Assembly (NCBI RefSeq): GCF_947623445.1 | Contig: NC_135244.1 | Coordinates: forward strand, 1,922,001 to 1,986,000 | Length of the DNA: 64,000 nt | Direction of reading: 5' to 3' | Source of the DNA: Clavelina lepadiformis | Lineage: Eukaryota > Chordata > Ascidiacea > Aplousobranchia > Clavelinidae | Position numbers and translations under genes: made by a program | The notes under the pieces: model-generated | Seen by the model: the letters and a program-made list of their open reading frames with translations, nothing else | Databases searched by the model: none | What the model was told of the DNA's origin: nothing | Shown: one piece after another, positions 1 through 12,000 of the stretch | Numbering within the stretch: position 1 is the stretch's first letter | How the letters are laid out: every line of letters starts with the position of its first letter

Positions 1-4
1 TTTT

Positions 5-448
5 TCAATCTTTCTTATCATCTTCTTTTAGGGAAGTATTTTCCGGACTGGAATAAACGATAGCCATGCCAGAAATTATAAGAGAAGCTCCTATCCACCA
101 AATTATAGAAACTCTTTCATTAAACAGAAACCAACCAATTGCAGCTGACATTAATATATTTGTTCCGACATTGACAACCATTGCAACAGAGGATGATAAA
201 GTTTGCATCGATTCAACAAAAAATGTCCACATTAGTCCATTTAGCACGATAGTCATCAGCAGAAAAACTAACCGAAGTGTCCACACCAGTGTCCAGCAGA
301 AATTTTGCTCAAACTCTCCAACATTTACAAAAAACTCCATGGTTATCTCTCCCTGACTCATCAGTTTTCCAGTTGTGGAAGCCAGGGCAGCACAGAGGCC
401 GGCCATGGTGGCAGTTATGTAGCCATTCATGATTGACGTTTCTGACAT
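5..448 (-). CDS. TMEM42: Transmembrane protein 42 (EamA/DMT-like), intronless
   Basis: Complete 147-residue frame, ATG at 448 and TGA at 5-7. The protein is mostly hydrophobic, with about four membrane segments. The segment around NGLMWTFFVESMQTLSSSVA and the following NILMSAAIGWFLFNE resemble human TMEM42 (NSLMWTFFSRGL, SNILSSAFLGYVLYGE). TMEM42 belongs to the drug/metabolite transporter (EamA) superfamily and has half the usual number of helices, so a dimer is plausible by family analogy; its substrate is unknown. The length is close to the human protein (about 159 residues). It lies 257 bp downstream of SAP30BP on the same strand. The gap carries an AATAAA for SAP30BP, so the two may be separate transcripts. 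The family call is firm; a transport role is inference. Confidence 0.88.
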   Translation of the reverse strand: MSETSIMNGYITATMAGLCAALASTTGKLMSQGEITMEFFVNVGEFEQNFCWTLVWTLRLVFLLMTIVLNGLMWTFFVESMQTLSSSVAMVVNVGTNILMSAAIGWFLFNERVSIIWWIGASLIISGMAIVYSSPENTSLKEDDKKD

Positions 449-592
449 GAGCAGTTATCGATGTCTCTATTCTCCCGCTGATTTATTTCATTACAAAAAT
501 AATTTTTGACCAAGTTTACAATGTCCAGTTCAAGAGAGACGCTAAAAATAGAATTTAGGATGATAGATAAGTCAGTCAAAGATAAAATTCAA

Positions 593-598
593 TTTATT
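593..598 (-). terminator. Candidate polyadenylation signal of SAP30BP
   Basis: AATAAA on the minus strand, about 110 nt downstream of the SAP30BP stop and upstream of TMEM42. It fits separate 3' ends for the two genes. Confidence 0.45.
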
Positions 599-705
599 GT
601 TAAGACCAACGTGCATTGTGTAGTATTATGTAATCTTACATGAATACATGACAAAATTCTAAATCATAATTTGACAAAAACAGTGAAATATTTCAGTGAA
701 TATAA

Positions 706-1557
706 TCAGGCTTTTGTCTTTTTAATGGAACCCACGGCAGATATGATTGTTGTTTTGGCACTAGGGACTGCACTTGGAGGTATTTTGGTGGCAGTAATTG
801 TCTGTGCTTTGGCATCGTCAGCGGGTTTGTCCCATTTCGATTTTTTCACTGTATCTCCACTACCAGTGCTAGTGTTTGATTTTTTTACAGTTCCGGTGAC
901 AAATTCCACTTTAGTTTTTTTCTCTCTTTCTTTTTTCGCAACATCCTCCCTCTGGGCTCGAGCTAAATCTTCATAATCAGGAACTTTTCTCCACGATGAT
1001 GGATCGTAGTCACATTTCGGAAAATTTGTTCCACGTTCCTCAATGTTAAGGAATAAGATGAGTTTGTCATAAATACTCGGATTCCTAAAATCCTTTCTTT
1101 CCTGAAAGACCTGATTTAAATTCTCTCCCTCCTTGATCTTCTTCTCGTAGAGCCTCTTAATTTTATCCTGTAATTGCTTGGAGCATTTTCCATCTGGTTC
1201 GGGAGGAAGTCTTGCTTCCTCTTCACTCATCTTCTGGAGTTTCTCGGCAAGGACTGTGGCACTTTCACAGCTGTATCTTTTAAATTTTGGCTGAGCTGGG
1301 ATCTCTGATTCATTGGAAACATGCTCCTCCTCATCGGAAACAATAATGTTTTCCATGTCGATGTCATCAACGATATCATCTTCATCATGATTTCGTTTTG
1401 GTTCAGATTCATCTTCGTCAACTTTAACTGATCCCACACCACCGTTCTCCTGGTCCAACACACCATTTGTGACTTCCTTCTCATGGTGATTGATCTCTTC
1501 ACCTTCCTCCTCTTCATCCGAGATTTCATACTGAGCAAGTGCTGATAAACCTGCCAT
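706..1557 (-). CDS. SAP30BP: SAP30-binding protein (HCNGP-like), intronless
   Basis: A 283-residue frame, ATG at 1557 and TGA at 706-708. The N-terminal 100 or so residues are strongly acidic (runs of D and E), as in SAP30BP. The HCNGP-like core, about residues 115-222, has LPPEPDGKCSKQLQDKI, KIKEGENLNQ, DFRNPSIYDKLI, GTNFPKCDYDP and KVEFVTGT, each nearly matching the human protein. The C-terminus TTIISAVGSIKK also matches (human TVISAVGTIVKK). The human protein binds the SAP30 corepressor subunit and is reported to act with RBM17 in splicing; it is nuclear. The start matches the human MAGKKNVLSSLAVY pattern in shorter form. The frame is a single exon although vertebrate orthologues have many. 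No retrocopy marks such as a poly-A tract were seen, so intron loss is likelier than a processed copy. Confidence 0.95.
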   Translation of the reverse strand: MAGLSALAQYEISDEEEEGEEINHHEKEVTNGVLDQENGGVGSVKVDEDESEPKRNHDEDDIVDDIDMENIIVSDEEEHVSNESEIPAQPKFKRYSCESATVLAEKLQKMSEEEARLPPEPDGKCSKQLQDKIKRLYEKKIKEGENLNQVFQERKDFRNPSIYDKLILFLNIEERGTNFPKCDYDPSSWRKVPDYEDLARAQREDVAKKEREKKTKVEFVTGTVKKSNTSTGSGDTVKKSKWDKPADDAKAQTITATKIPPSAVPSAKTTIISAVGSIKKTKA

Positions 1558-3249
1558 TCTTTGTCAGTACAATAACACTAGTTAGGTAAATTTTTACTAC
1601 AACAAATGCACTTGTATCACACAGCAATCTCTGAAAAAATGGTAAGAAATACTTGAATACTTGCAGTTAAATGTGATATTGCAACAAGAAATGCATTCTT
1701 TAAAACAAGGGCTGCCATGTTTGATGTGTTTCGATTTTGTCAAACCTGTTTGCATTTTTGCTTTTAAGCTTATGTACAAGTTACTTAAAAAATGGGATCA
1801 AATATATGTGAAATTTAGCATTCATATATATATACCATCCTGTGACCCAAACTGGAAAATACGGCAGTGTTCGACAAGAAATTGTGTGTGGAAAGTTGCA
1901 AGTTTTCGCTTGATGGCATGTACTGAAGCCGTAATTCTACTTATTTTTTATTTCCAATCTTAATTTTTATATCTTAATTTCTACTTATCTCGTGATTCTC
2001 AGCCTAAACCAATGGGTCCTAACTAAAACTAACCCCATAGTTTATAACCACAGTACACTTCCATAATACAACGACAACAATTTTAGTTTACCAATTTAAG
2101 TTAGATCATTTCAATGTATTATCCAAATTTGTTGATCTCTTGTCCCTAATTGCAAGAATGATGATCGCCCACAAATCATATTGAGCTGATCCAGCATAAA
2201 TTAAAAATTAGTAAAATAAACATGAATAGTATGTTTCCTCTTAGCAGTCTTGGAGTGCAGTCAGTCTTGTTTGCAACCGCATGTTTTCAAGAGGACATCA
2301 TCTTTAAGATAGGCTACATCTGTCAAATGCCGCCAAGGAAACAAATCTGATCATTGTTGTGCCATTGATTAAAAAATTTCACAGCCTATTTTTTCTAAGG
2401 CAAAAAAAAATTTTATGAAAGTTTTTCGAGATAGGCTAAAACCTATTTTCAAATGGGCGTTCGGCGACCTAGGACCAGAGCGGTCCTAAACTTCTTGGTA
2501 AATGCTAGTCCTACGTTCATTCACGTCCTAACTTCACTCAAAATCCTGGTAGGCCTAATTTTTAGGGACCTTTTTGGAGTTTTTGCCATGACTCGTTTAA
2601 AAATTTACAGGTTGGATTGCACTTGCACCATTGGCCCACGATGTTGGCCTAATAACATTTGATATTTTTCTAACTTGGCGATATCTCTTACAATGGTTAC
2701 ATCAACGCTAGTAAGCGGCCCGCAAAAAACAGTTTTTCTTGTTGCGGCCCTTGCATCATTCTGAGTTGTGCAGGCCTGTTATTAAGAAACCAACCAACGT
2801 GACATTCCCTGACGTTTACGAATTAAAAACCCTTCAAACAAAGCCAAATATAAAAAAATTTAATAAACAAAAAATTAGAAAATTAAGCTCGACTTAATAA
2901 ATAATTATAAGTTGCGATTTTAGTTAGGCTATATTTAGATTGATGAGCTATTACACGGTAAAGAATATGAATATTACCATTTTCTGAAATAATTGGGGTA
3001 ATTGGACAGTTCTATAACAATTAACATTTTCAAGTTACTAATTAGAATAAAATTGTTGTCAAGGTTGGGCCAACAACTTCATCTACCGATATATTAACAA
3101 CCTAGTATGTCTATATTAAACAAACCTACTGCTATTTGAGTTCAGCTATGAATTACAGCTATAGTTATGAAATCGATCAAATGGTACAAACAGTCGAAAC
3201 AAACTTGGCAATGCCAATGCAAGCGTTCTCAGTTGTGGTACAACGTTTA
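1558..3249. other. Intergenic spacer
   Basis: AT-rich sequence between SAP30BP and the first MITE. Open frames are short and lack family resemblance. Around 2714-2757 GGCCCGCAA faces TTGCGGCCC, a short imperfect inverted repeat that may be a small transposon relic. It probably holds the SAP30BP promoter next to 1558; no core promoter motif can be assigned. Confidence 0.5.
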
Positions 3250-3257
3250 GTCCGACC

Positions 3258-3747
3258 AGTCCATAAACTATGCTCTTCATATGAGCACGAATATTCGTTA
3301 TTTGTAAGCCCGTTTGTGTTAATAATTTTGTTCGGCAAATTCTCATGTCAATTTTAATTTCTACAATTTAAAAAGATTTTGTTCGTGATGTGTTTTATGA
3401 CAATAACTCCTCCAGCGCAATTATACAAACAAAAATGTTATCATTGATGATTCCAGAACAAAAAAATCTTCGTTTTGGCATTTGAGAAAAATTTAAACGC
3501 TTTTATACCCGATGGAAAAACCTTCATGAAAAGTTACGAATGGTCTTGACCTCTTGCAAATGTTTGGGAAGATTTTGGAAAATTGACAAACACTTTCTGG
3601 AAATCGACAAACATTCGTACGAACAAAAATATCTTCGCACGAAAAAAAATCTTCGTACAAATTACCAAATATGCGTACAAATGAAAACTCTTCGTACGAA
3701 TATTCGATAAATTTTATTCGTTCGAAGAGCATAGTTTGTGGCCCCTA
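3258..3747. mobile_element. hAT-like non-autonomous element (MITE), about 490 bp
   Basis: The ends are inverted: CCATAAACTATGCTCTTC near 3261-3278 and, on the other strand, CCACAAACTATGCTCTTC near the right end. The right end reads AGGGGCC inward, like hAT termini (CAGGGGCC). Flanks are GTCCGACC at 3250-3257 and GTCCAACC at 3748-3755, an 8-bp target duplication with one mismatch. The inside is non-coding and carries repeated TTCGTACGAA-type palindromes between about 3605 and 3700. Class assignment rests on the 8-bp duplication and termini. Confidence 0.6.
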
Positions 3748-3902
3748 GTCCAACCAATGACATATAATACCTGCATACATAATTTGGTGAAGTGAAATAC
3801 GCTGCAAAGAGAAATTAGTTTGCAAATTCCCAAACCGCCAATTTGCTATTTCCAGCAGGTGCTTCCAAAATAACTTAAACACATACAGGTTCATATCGAT
3901 TG

Positions 3903-4005
3903 CTAAGTTCGCTTGGATTGCTTGGACCGCTTAGACAGCTTGGATCGCATGGTTTGCTTGGACCGCTTCACAGCTTGGATCGCATGGTTCGCTTCGACTT
4001 TGATG
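3903..4005. repeat. Minisatellite based on GCTTGGATCGCATGG
   Basis: Imperfect tandem units of roughly 40-45 bp. AGCTTGGATCGCATGGTT appears twice in full with YGCTTGGACCGCTT between, preceded by a more diverged unit. It is non-coding. Confidence 0.6.
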
Positions 4006-4068
4006 GCTTGTGGTCGGTTTGAGTTAGTGCACATTGAGTTTTTCTTTGAGTCAAGTTTGAAATAAGAA

Positions 4069-4229
4069 AGTGATTATTTCACCGAAAGTAGGTTACGCAG
4101 CCCATAGTTAAAGATAGGCGGTAAGGTTAGGAAAATTGGTTTGCTAAATTTTGATTTTAGTTATGGCTGTCGGTCTATCACTATAGGCCTAATGGGCTGC
4201 GTGACTTGTTTGTTGTGAAATAGTCACTG
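4069..4229. mobile_element. MITE family 1, complete-looking copy
   Basis: The left end AGTGATTATTTCACCG, followed by TTACGCAGCCCATAG, is matched in inverse at the right end (AGTGACTATTTCAC, TCACGCAGCCCATTAG on the minus strand). The arms are about 40 bp and imperfect, and the inside is non-coding. Related copies lie at 15879-16025, 19693-19784 and 29001-29226. CACTGTTTAAA at 4225-4235 faces TTTAAACAGTG at 4240-4250, so the right edge may be a second hairpin. The superfamily is not assigned. Confidence 0.6.
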
Positions 4230-4905
4230 TTTAAAATAATTTAAACAGTGCTTTTTAAAGCATTGTTATTGTTAATCGCTACGATTAAGGTTGGTTATTT
4301 CGGCGTCATCTTCACGCCTTGATCGTTCCTCGGAGTGGCCGTGGCAAGTGTGGCAGCGTACACTGTAGACGCCAAATTTATTATCTTCACACCAATTTAT
4401 AACGAATAAAGAAAGAATTGAGGTCTCAGCTTGTCAGTAAATGCCATCAATTTTTGTCTTTGCTCTTACGATTTCTCGTTGAAATCGCCGTACCTCCCAG
4501 CCGGGATCTTATCTAATTCAATTGGGGTATTATTTTATTACTGTTATGAAAAGAGCTCGAAGCACCCTTATTAAACACACGGTTTCAATAGAGTTTTTGC
4601 AAATTACGGCCACCATTTTGTTTTGTGGGGCAAGATTTCTTTGATTGCTTGAAGGTAACAATGGAAATTGCCAACCCGCTTTGATTCTTTTTTGAAATCA
4701 CAAACATTATGGGCATTGTATCGTAAAGATTTTCCTCAGGTGACTAGCATACGAAATCCTTTACACAATGGAGTGCAAAAGTAAAAGAGACTCAATTTAT
4801 TGTACGCCTAACTCCAGTTTAATCTAATCTAGAAAGTAATTTTGTAAAAAAAAATGCAAGTATAGCCTAGGATTTTCAAAGTTGAGTTTTGTTTTCAGTA
4901 AGGTA

Positions 4906-5164
4906 CCAGATTACAGCATATTTCAGCAGCCGTGTTTGTACCAAACAACCAAAATTGACAAGTGCAGGTGTGAAAATGTTTGGATGCACTTAAAGTGCAC
5001 AATTACGTGATAATGTACACAGTTTAACTAATTCGATCTTTAAATCATTTTAATTCCAGAAATTCTGTCCAAGTCATTAAATGCAAAAATACGAACCTAA
5101 AGTGTGCCACGGTAGGTCAAGAAAAACGCTGTTGAGTGCCCTTATGCCAAACTCTGCAGTCTGG
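4906..5164. mobile_element. MITE family 2 with 8-bp target duplication
   Basis: A 259-bp element beginning CCAGATTACAG and ending CTGCAGTCTGG (inverse CCAGACTGCAG). It is flanked by an exact 8-bp direct repeat, GTAAGGTA, at 4898-4905 and 5165-5172. The 8-bp duplication fits the hAT superfamily. The inside (CAAACAACCAAAA, GTACACAGTTT, GTCCAAGT, GCCAAACTCTGCAG) is shared with the copy at 24153-24438. Confidence 0.72.
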
Positions 5165-5172
5165 GTAAGGTA

Positions 5173-5786
5173 TTAGCCTACCACCTTAATCCATAGAGAA
5201 CATATAGTGTTCGGCCTCCCATTAGAATAAATTAATGCAGTAAACTAAAAGATGGGAACCAGTTGATTACCGTGCATAATAACTAATTAACTGCTAACAT
5301 AATAACTAACTAATAAATATTGCTTAACTTAGTTTATTTTTTGTTGTTAGCCTAGCAGATGTTTGCAGTATTAATTGTGCTTGTAGATTGCTTTATAGCC
5401 CAGCAGTTTTAATTAGACAAACTTAAAGGTTGCAGTTTGTCCATATAATGGATGAACTGTTGCCTGTTTATCAGTGCTAATGTTGCCAAGATGTACCAAT
5501 CCTGCTTTGTAATTAAGACAACTCTCTATGCATATTTGCTTGCTGTCCATGTCTGCGCTTTTGAAGGTAAGATAAAAAGCTAGGTACCACAGAATAGTTT
5601 TGTAAAAACTATAGCGGCGTTTTTGTAGCACAAGTATGCTTAGCAGATTATAGGCGTATGAACACACATTTTGAACAGCGTATGAAGACACATTTTGTTG
5701 TGTGTTGTGATTCGTAAGGTGTGTTAAGTTAGCATTGCTCTAGATTCTATTCTACGTTATATCAAAACTTTTAACCTAAATTGCAG
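5173..5786. other. Spacer that should hold the Eph promoter or first exon
   Basis: No exon could be assigned. The missing Eph signal-peptide exon may be here or farther upstream. A short frame starting ATGTTTGCAGTATTAATTG at 5360 is signal-like, but no donor in the needed phase follows it. Confidence 0.35.
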
Positions 5787-6008
5787 TGAATCTTCTTGAC
5801 ACTGCGACGGCGACTTCTTCATTGAAAGGATGGTTTGTGAGAACATATAAAAATAAAGAAATAGTTGACAATTCAACTTCATCTAAGGTCAGTTATGTAC
5901 TTGTGGTTTTATTTGATTTGATGCCAGTATTTTCTACTTCATATTTGGACAATCTTAAGCAATAAGTCAATTTAACATTTCGAAAGTCTGTTTGTCCTCA
6001 TCGTCTTA

Positions 6009-6045
<37 letters not shown>

Positions 6046-9000
6046 TATATACCGAAACGTTCTGCATATTATGAAAGTTTTGTATGTTGCAGCAAGGTAG
6101 TAATTATTTTATTAACTCTATATAATAAGCAATCATAACTGAGTTGTTTTTTAAAGTGGGAAGAACTGAGTTGCAAGCAAGAGAACCGGACTCAACGATG
6201 CTTTCAGATATGTCCCGAGGTACAAAGAATTGATAGACATTCGAAGATTCAAAGTTGGCTTCGCTCCCCGCTTCTTCCTGTTCGAGGTCCTTTCATATTT
6301 CTGATTTACTACAACCTTGTCTAATTGTAGTTATTGAGTTAGATATGCCTATAAATTGCAGTTTTGCTTTGCTATGTGTGAAAAAATGCAAGAGCCAAAC
6401 AATTGTTTATTTGCACACAATTTTTGCTCCAGTTTTGTATTCTTCAGCACTTACCTGTGTCTTATACAGTTTTACATTAGGTACATCAACTTAGCGTAGG
6501 TTGTTATTGACAATATCTGTACATTGTTTGGTGTAGGAATATTTCGTGTTTATATTGAGCTCAAATTCTGGATGCGAGAATGTGGTGACTTGCAAGAAAC
6601 AATCTGCAGAGAGACATTCAAGGTTTATTATCGACTGGTTAACAGCACGCTCAACCAATCTGATGAAAAAAATAAATTGAATGAGACATATTACAAAAAA
6701 ATCGACACTGTTGCTGCTGAGGTGATTTGGTTTTGCATTTTTTAGTGATTTTCCTTAAAAGCAATCAAAATGCTTGATTCTTTTAGACACACGTTGAATG
6801 ATTTGATTTAATATCAACTCATGCTGTTTGTTAAAGTTTTTACGCTTGCCCTGCTATTTCATTAACTATTTTTGAAACATAAATTTAGACTCGATTCATG
6901 CCGAATGAGCACCCCAAGCAGCATGTCATCAACAAAGAATTTGTCAGTATCAAGATAAGTGATGAAGAACAGTCGAAACATGGTGACCAAGTGGGATTGT
7001 ACGTTGCAGTTCTTGACGAAGGAACTTGCATGTCTTTGTCGTCTCTACGTGTCTATTATAAGCTGTGCCCTGCGGTGGTAGCAGGACTTGCTTCATTTCC
7101 CGAGACGCACACTGGCCTTAACTACACGTCCTTGGTCGAAGTACAGATAAATTGTTTATTCTTGTTTGTTTGATTTTGATTAACTTTATTCATGTGTTAT
7201 TATTATATTACACCATACTCATGCGTTGCACAAACTTCAGTTTTACGCTCGCATTTGTAGTTTGTGCTCGTTGTTGTACACAAAGTTGATTGAACCTCAA
7301 TGAAAATTTTTTAATTTAATAAGTTTTAATTAATTTAAATATTAATTTAAATTTTTAATTAATAAGTTAAAATGCTGCAACATCTGTGTATGGTAATGAC
7401 ATAACTTGTGTCGTAGGTGAAAGGGTCTTGTGTCGACAATTCTGTTTCCTTATCACACGACTCTCTTTCGAACCACTCTGTCCCTCTGTATCATTGCTCC
7501 AGTTCAGGTCAGTGGCAAGTGCGAAAAGGCGACTGTCTCTGCACAACTGGCTATCAACCTGACATTGGTCTCAGATGTACTCCTTGCCCAATGCACTTCT
7601 ACAAGTATTTTGTTTATTAGCACTTCATATGAATCATGAAATATATTAACTGAATCCTTTATATCAAATGCAAAGTGTTAATAATTTGATCCATTTCATT
7701 TTCGAACATTATTCTAAAGGGACACGATCGGAAACACAAAATGCTTTCCATGCCAGTCCAACTCCTTCACAAACCAGATCGGTTCCATTCGCTGTCGTTG
7801 CCACGGCAATAGTGCTTTGATCTCCAGTTCTTCGTCTTCGGCATTGTTAGAGCAGGGCTGTCAAGCTTGTTCGAATCTACCGAGCAGACCTCTCAACCTT
7901 CACCAGACTTTTTACGTGGGGGATTCCCCGGGTATGTTCATTAAACTCTTTTGTTTTTGTTGATGCATTTTTTTCACGTAGGAAATTACCAAAAGCGCCT
8001 GTACTTTTTACCACAAATTACTCTGCCTTTGATTTTGAATATTTCTATTCAATCTGCTTAAACAGTTGCAAGATGACCCTGAAAAATTCTTTTACTTTTT
8101 ACTTAGGCACACTTCATTTAAATTGGGATCCGCCGGAAAACTTCGGCAAATGCCGTGAGGTATCATACTGTGTTCTATGCCAGGCTTGTCCTATTTATAT
8201 AAATGGTAATTGCTTACAATGTAATTATATAATTATTTCTAAGTTGCATAGATAATTTTTCTTCATAACTGGAAGACACTTTTCCTTTGGGGTGACATTT
8301 GATGGATGAATTTTTGTGATACTTATTTCCTATAATCAGCATAGCATTTTTGGACAATTATTTAATGCATTTTAGTAAATGCTTAATTTTATGAAGTACT
8401 GTGAAATGTGATAGAAATTGCAGAAATATTCCAATGGTCAAACAACCATATCTTTAATGTTTTAATCAACTCACTGTTAGCAGTTTGTTGTCGTTTATCA
8501 ACTTATAATGGCTTAAAATTTTCACCTAAGAAAATAAAAAGGCAGAAAATACGATATCACTCTAGCGGTTAACTTCTATTAACTTGACTCAAGCATCAGC
8601 TCCATCAGATGTACCAAGAGCTGGTCAAAAAATTAAATGATAACCTTAAAAAATAAAACCAGGTTTAAAACGTTTTTAACCCAGTTTTACTTTTTCATCT
8701 CATCATTTCAGCATCTACCTCTGACAAGTCCAGCTCTGATTGCATCTTCCAACATCACCTCACTTCTCTCAATGTCGATGGCCAGTTGTGCGAATCGATT
8801 CATTTTGATTCGACAAAATGCGGCTTGAAGAAACACTCGGTCACCTTGACCAACATGCGCGGTCAGACTCGCTACAAGTTCACAGTTGTGTCGATAAATC
8901 ATCTCACCATTCGGCAGTTCCCCGAGTCGTTGATTGTGATTGAAAACCCACATAAAGTGGTTGAAAATGTTTCCAAGCATGAGGCATCACTCCATCCAAG

Positions 9001-12000
9001 CATGAAATCACAGGCAAGTAATTTCCATATTGAAATATTTCTTCAAGAAAACTTTTCATTCATTAATTTTGATTGTGCTTAATCACCTGCAGCTTGAGAC
9101 TGTGCTGGATGCAAGTAGTTCTTCATTGTATTACACAACCAATGACACAATCCCATCTTCGATTGAAGGTTTACATGAAACAACATCCAACCGAACGTCC
9201 ATTACTGTTGAGTGGGAAAAACCCTCTTTCACAAACGGCAAATTTCTTGCTTATGAGGTGAATAGTCTTAACCCCGATATTGTGCTGTGAAATCTAAATC
9301 TACAGTTAGTAAGTCACTGACCAAATTGTATTCTAAACAAAACTGGATATTAGCACTGCCTTAAATCCTTTTCTTTGTTCGGCTCCTCAATAAGGCTTTT
9401 ATTCTTTTCATTGCTTGAAACTAATCTTTCCTAATGGACTACAGTTAGTTGTGAGTTAGTGTGTATTTTTTTCAACTAATTTTGCTCTATCCAACTGGTG
9501 TAATATATATGTGGAAGCGCTAACAATTGTATGTCCACAGGTTCGTTGGCAAAATGTCGACAACGAAGTAAAAAATGTTGCGGGCAAGGCCATCGATGAA
9601 TCTTCCGCTTCAAAGATGATCGTGAACAAGACGAGTGCAGTAATCCAAGGCTTGTCACCGGCAGAGAAGTACGCTGTCGCTGTTCGAGCAATCAACTCAG
9701 CTGGTGAAGTTTTTATTTGTTCCTGTTGACTGCTCATTTCAGTTGATCATCGCTTAGGCTATAGTCATACTTTGAGTTGCTTGATTAGGAGAAGATTGAA
9801 AAGTACCGATCTATCTCATCAGGTAAAGGAGATTCAAGCAAAATCTGTTGGATTTCAACGCCCGAAACACAAGTTGATCTCAGAGACCTTGATGACATCC
9901 ACCACAGACCTCCAAACAGCCTCGTCTACCTCATCGTTGCACTTATTGTTGTCATCCTGCTGGTAGGTTCATCTTCTCATTGGCAGTAGTTTAAATTGAA
10001 CTATGGTTTTATTTAACTTAGGACTGCAATGACAGGCATGTTGGCTGATGGTGATTTTTGGGCTACGGCTTGATAGGAAAATGCTGTTTCAGTATCTTTT
10101 TAAGTAGCACCACACCATGTGTCGTGTGTGCTCTGTTTGTCACAAAAATAGAACAAATACATTTCCATCAACAATTAAATTTTCAAGTTGGAAACTAGAT
10201 TATTAGCCAGAAAAGTGTAGGTCATACTCTCATGTGTAACTAGTTTAATTCATCATACAATCGTTTGTTAATGCTCTTGTTCAGCTGGCAGTGGCGGCAG
10301 TAGCTTGGTTCAAGTTGAATAGAAAGAAAAGGAAGAAAACGACCGGTGATCTGGCATTGCGTGAACTTTCAAGGCCTGGATCCGACCCAGCCACCACCTA
10401 CACCGAGCTCCCAGGTAATTATCATGCTAACCTTTGTTGTATGTGTTATATGACAATACTTTTCATGTTATCAAACAATAACGTTATAATAGTAGTCTCT
10501 TAAACATGTAGGCATTCTCAAACACCTTGATAATATAAACTGTAAATGGTGTTAATTTTTATGTGGTATTATTGCTAATGAAAATGAAAACTACAATAAC
10601 AATGGGGTAAATTATCGCAAAAAAATGAAATTTTATCAAGTACAACTTTAAAAAAGTTATGTGGATATCTTATATAGAATGTAAAGTTACTCAAATATAA
10701 ACCGGACTTATCGTCGAAATATGGTGTTTTGACAGAACAAAGAACATACGTTGACCCGTATTCTCTTGGAGCTATCGTGCCACACACATTCGCTTGCGAG
10801 ACTGATCCAAGTTTTGTGACAGTGGGGAATGTGATCGGGTGCGGAGAATTCGGTGAAGTTTACCAGGGAACACTCTTAAAAAAAGGTGCAAAGAGCATGA
10901 CGTGACAGTCTCCTTTCTCTTGTGCAAAAATATCATCTGACAAATGTACATTAAATGAATAGAAACGTAAAATATATTTCATTTCTTGTTGTCTATAAAT
11001 TATCACACATTGTGGATGACTGACTTCGTAAATTAATGTAAAGGACTTGGATTCTTTTGTGTAACAGCATGGTATTGAGTAAGATTTTGATTTTTCAGGC
11101 AAGGATAACTCTGATCAAGTAATTGACGTCGCAATCAAACAACTCCACACACAGTGTGAACCAAACGAACAGGTGATTGTCCAATGTGGCTGGTGCTTTA
11201 TTAACCTTATGGTCTTTGTTATCCACTATGGCAACATGATATTATGGTGGTGAAAACTATTTCAAAACGTAAAGCTTTGCATAGTTCTTGGAAATTGATA
11301 ATGCAGCGCATTGCATTGATAAGATAGTTTATTTTTCATCATTGTCTATTGAGGGACTAAAAATATAAAGATGTTGTGACTTAAACAATTTTTGTCTCTT
11401 TGATCACATCAGTTCTCTGCTTCAGTTGAATTTCCTCTGTGAAGCGATGGCGCTAGAGAGGTTCGAACACCCGAACATCATCAAACTCGAAGCGGTGATC
11501 ACCATGACTCGGCCGTTTATGATATTAACTGAATTGATGAGTCATGGCTGTCTCCGCACGTTTCTACACAACCACATGGAGCACCAGAGAGCGTATCCGC
11601 CGGTTGTTTTAGCCGGAATGCTACGAGGGGTGGCGTGTGGAATGGCTTACCTCAGCCGGCTTAACTATGTGCATAGGTTTGTCAAGTAATTCTTGTAACT
11701 TTTTGTTTTTCCCCAAAATCAATACTTTGTTAATTTTGCCAAAAACTTCATAAACTAATTTTTTCCCATCTTTAGCACTTCCTTCTTTTAGGGAAAACAT
11801 TATGCTCATATCAATATATAGAATTGTAGCTACAGTGAGGGTGATATGCCACGTTTGCATTGCGCAATGACTTTATACTCATTTGCAGAGACTTGGCCGC
11901 ACGAAACGTTTTGATTAACAACGAACTCATTTGTAAAGTCGCCGATTTCGGTCTGACGTTAAAGCTAGATGACGAAGATAACGAAAATCACTCCTGCCAG

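Noticed and set aside
66-356. Plus-strand 96-codon frame opposite TMEM42
   Set aside because: Shadow of the conserved TMEM42 frame.
1-1600. TMEM42 and SAP30BP as a trans-spliced operon
   Set aside because: The 257-bp gap with its own AATAAA is longer than the near-zero gaps typical of ascidian operons; not excluded without transcript data.
2453-2662. 69-codon plus-strand frame near 2.5 kb
   Set aside because: Isolated and unsupported, with no splice partners.
3136-3357. 73-codon frame at 3.1-3.4 kb
   Set aside because: Runs into the terminal repeat of a MITE; no family match.
4300-4510. GC-richer patch considered as an RNA gene
   Set aside because: No tRNA boxes, no recognisable snRNA or rRNA segment.
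5360-5410. Signal-peptide-like frame MFAVLIVLVDCFIAQ as the missing first Eph exon
   Set aside because: The first assigned exon needs a donor in phase 1; the GT sites here give other phases and the frame stops two codons later.
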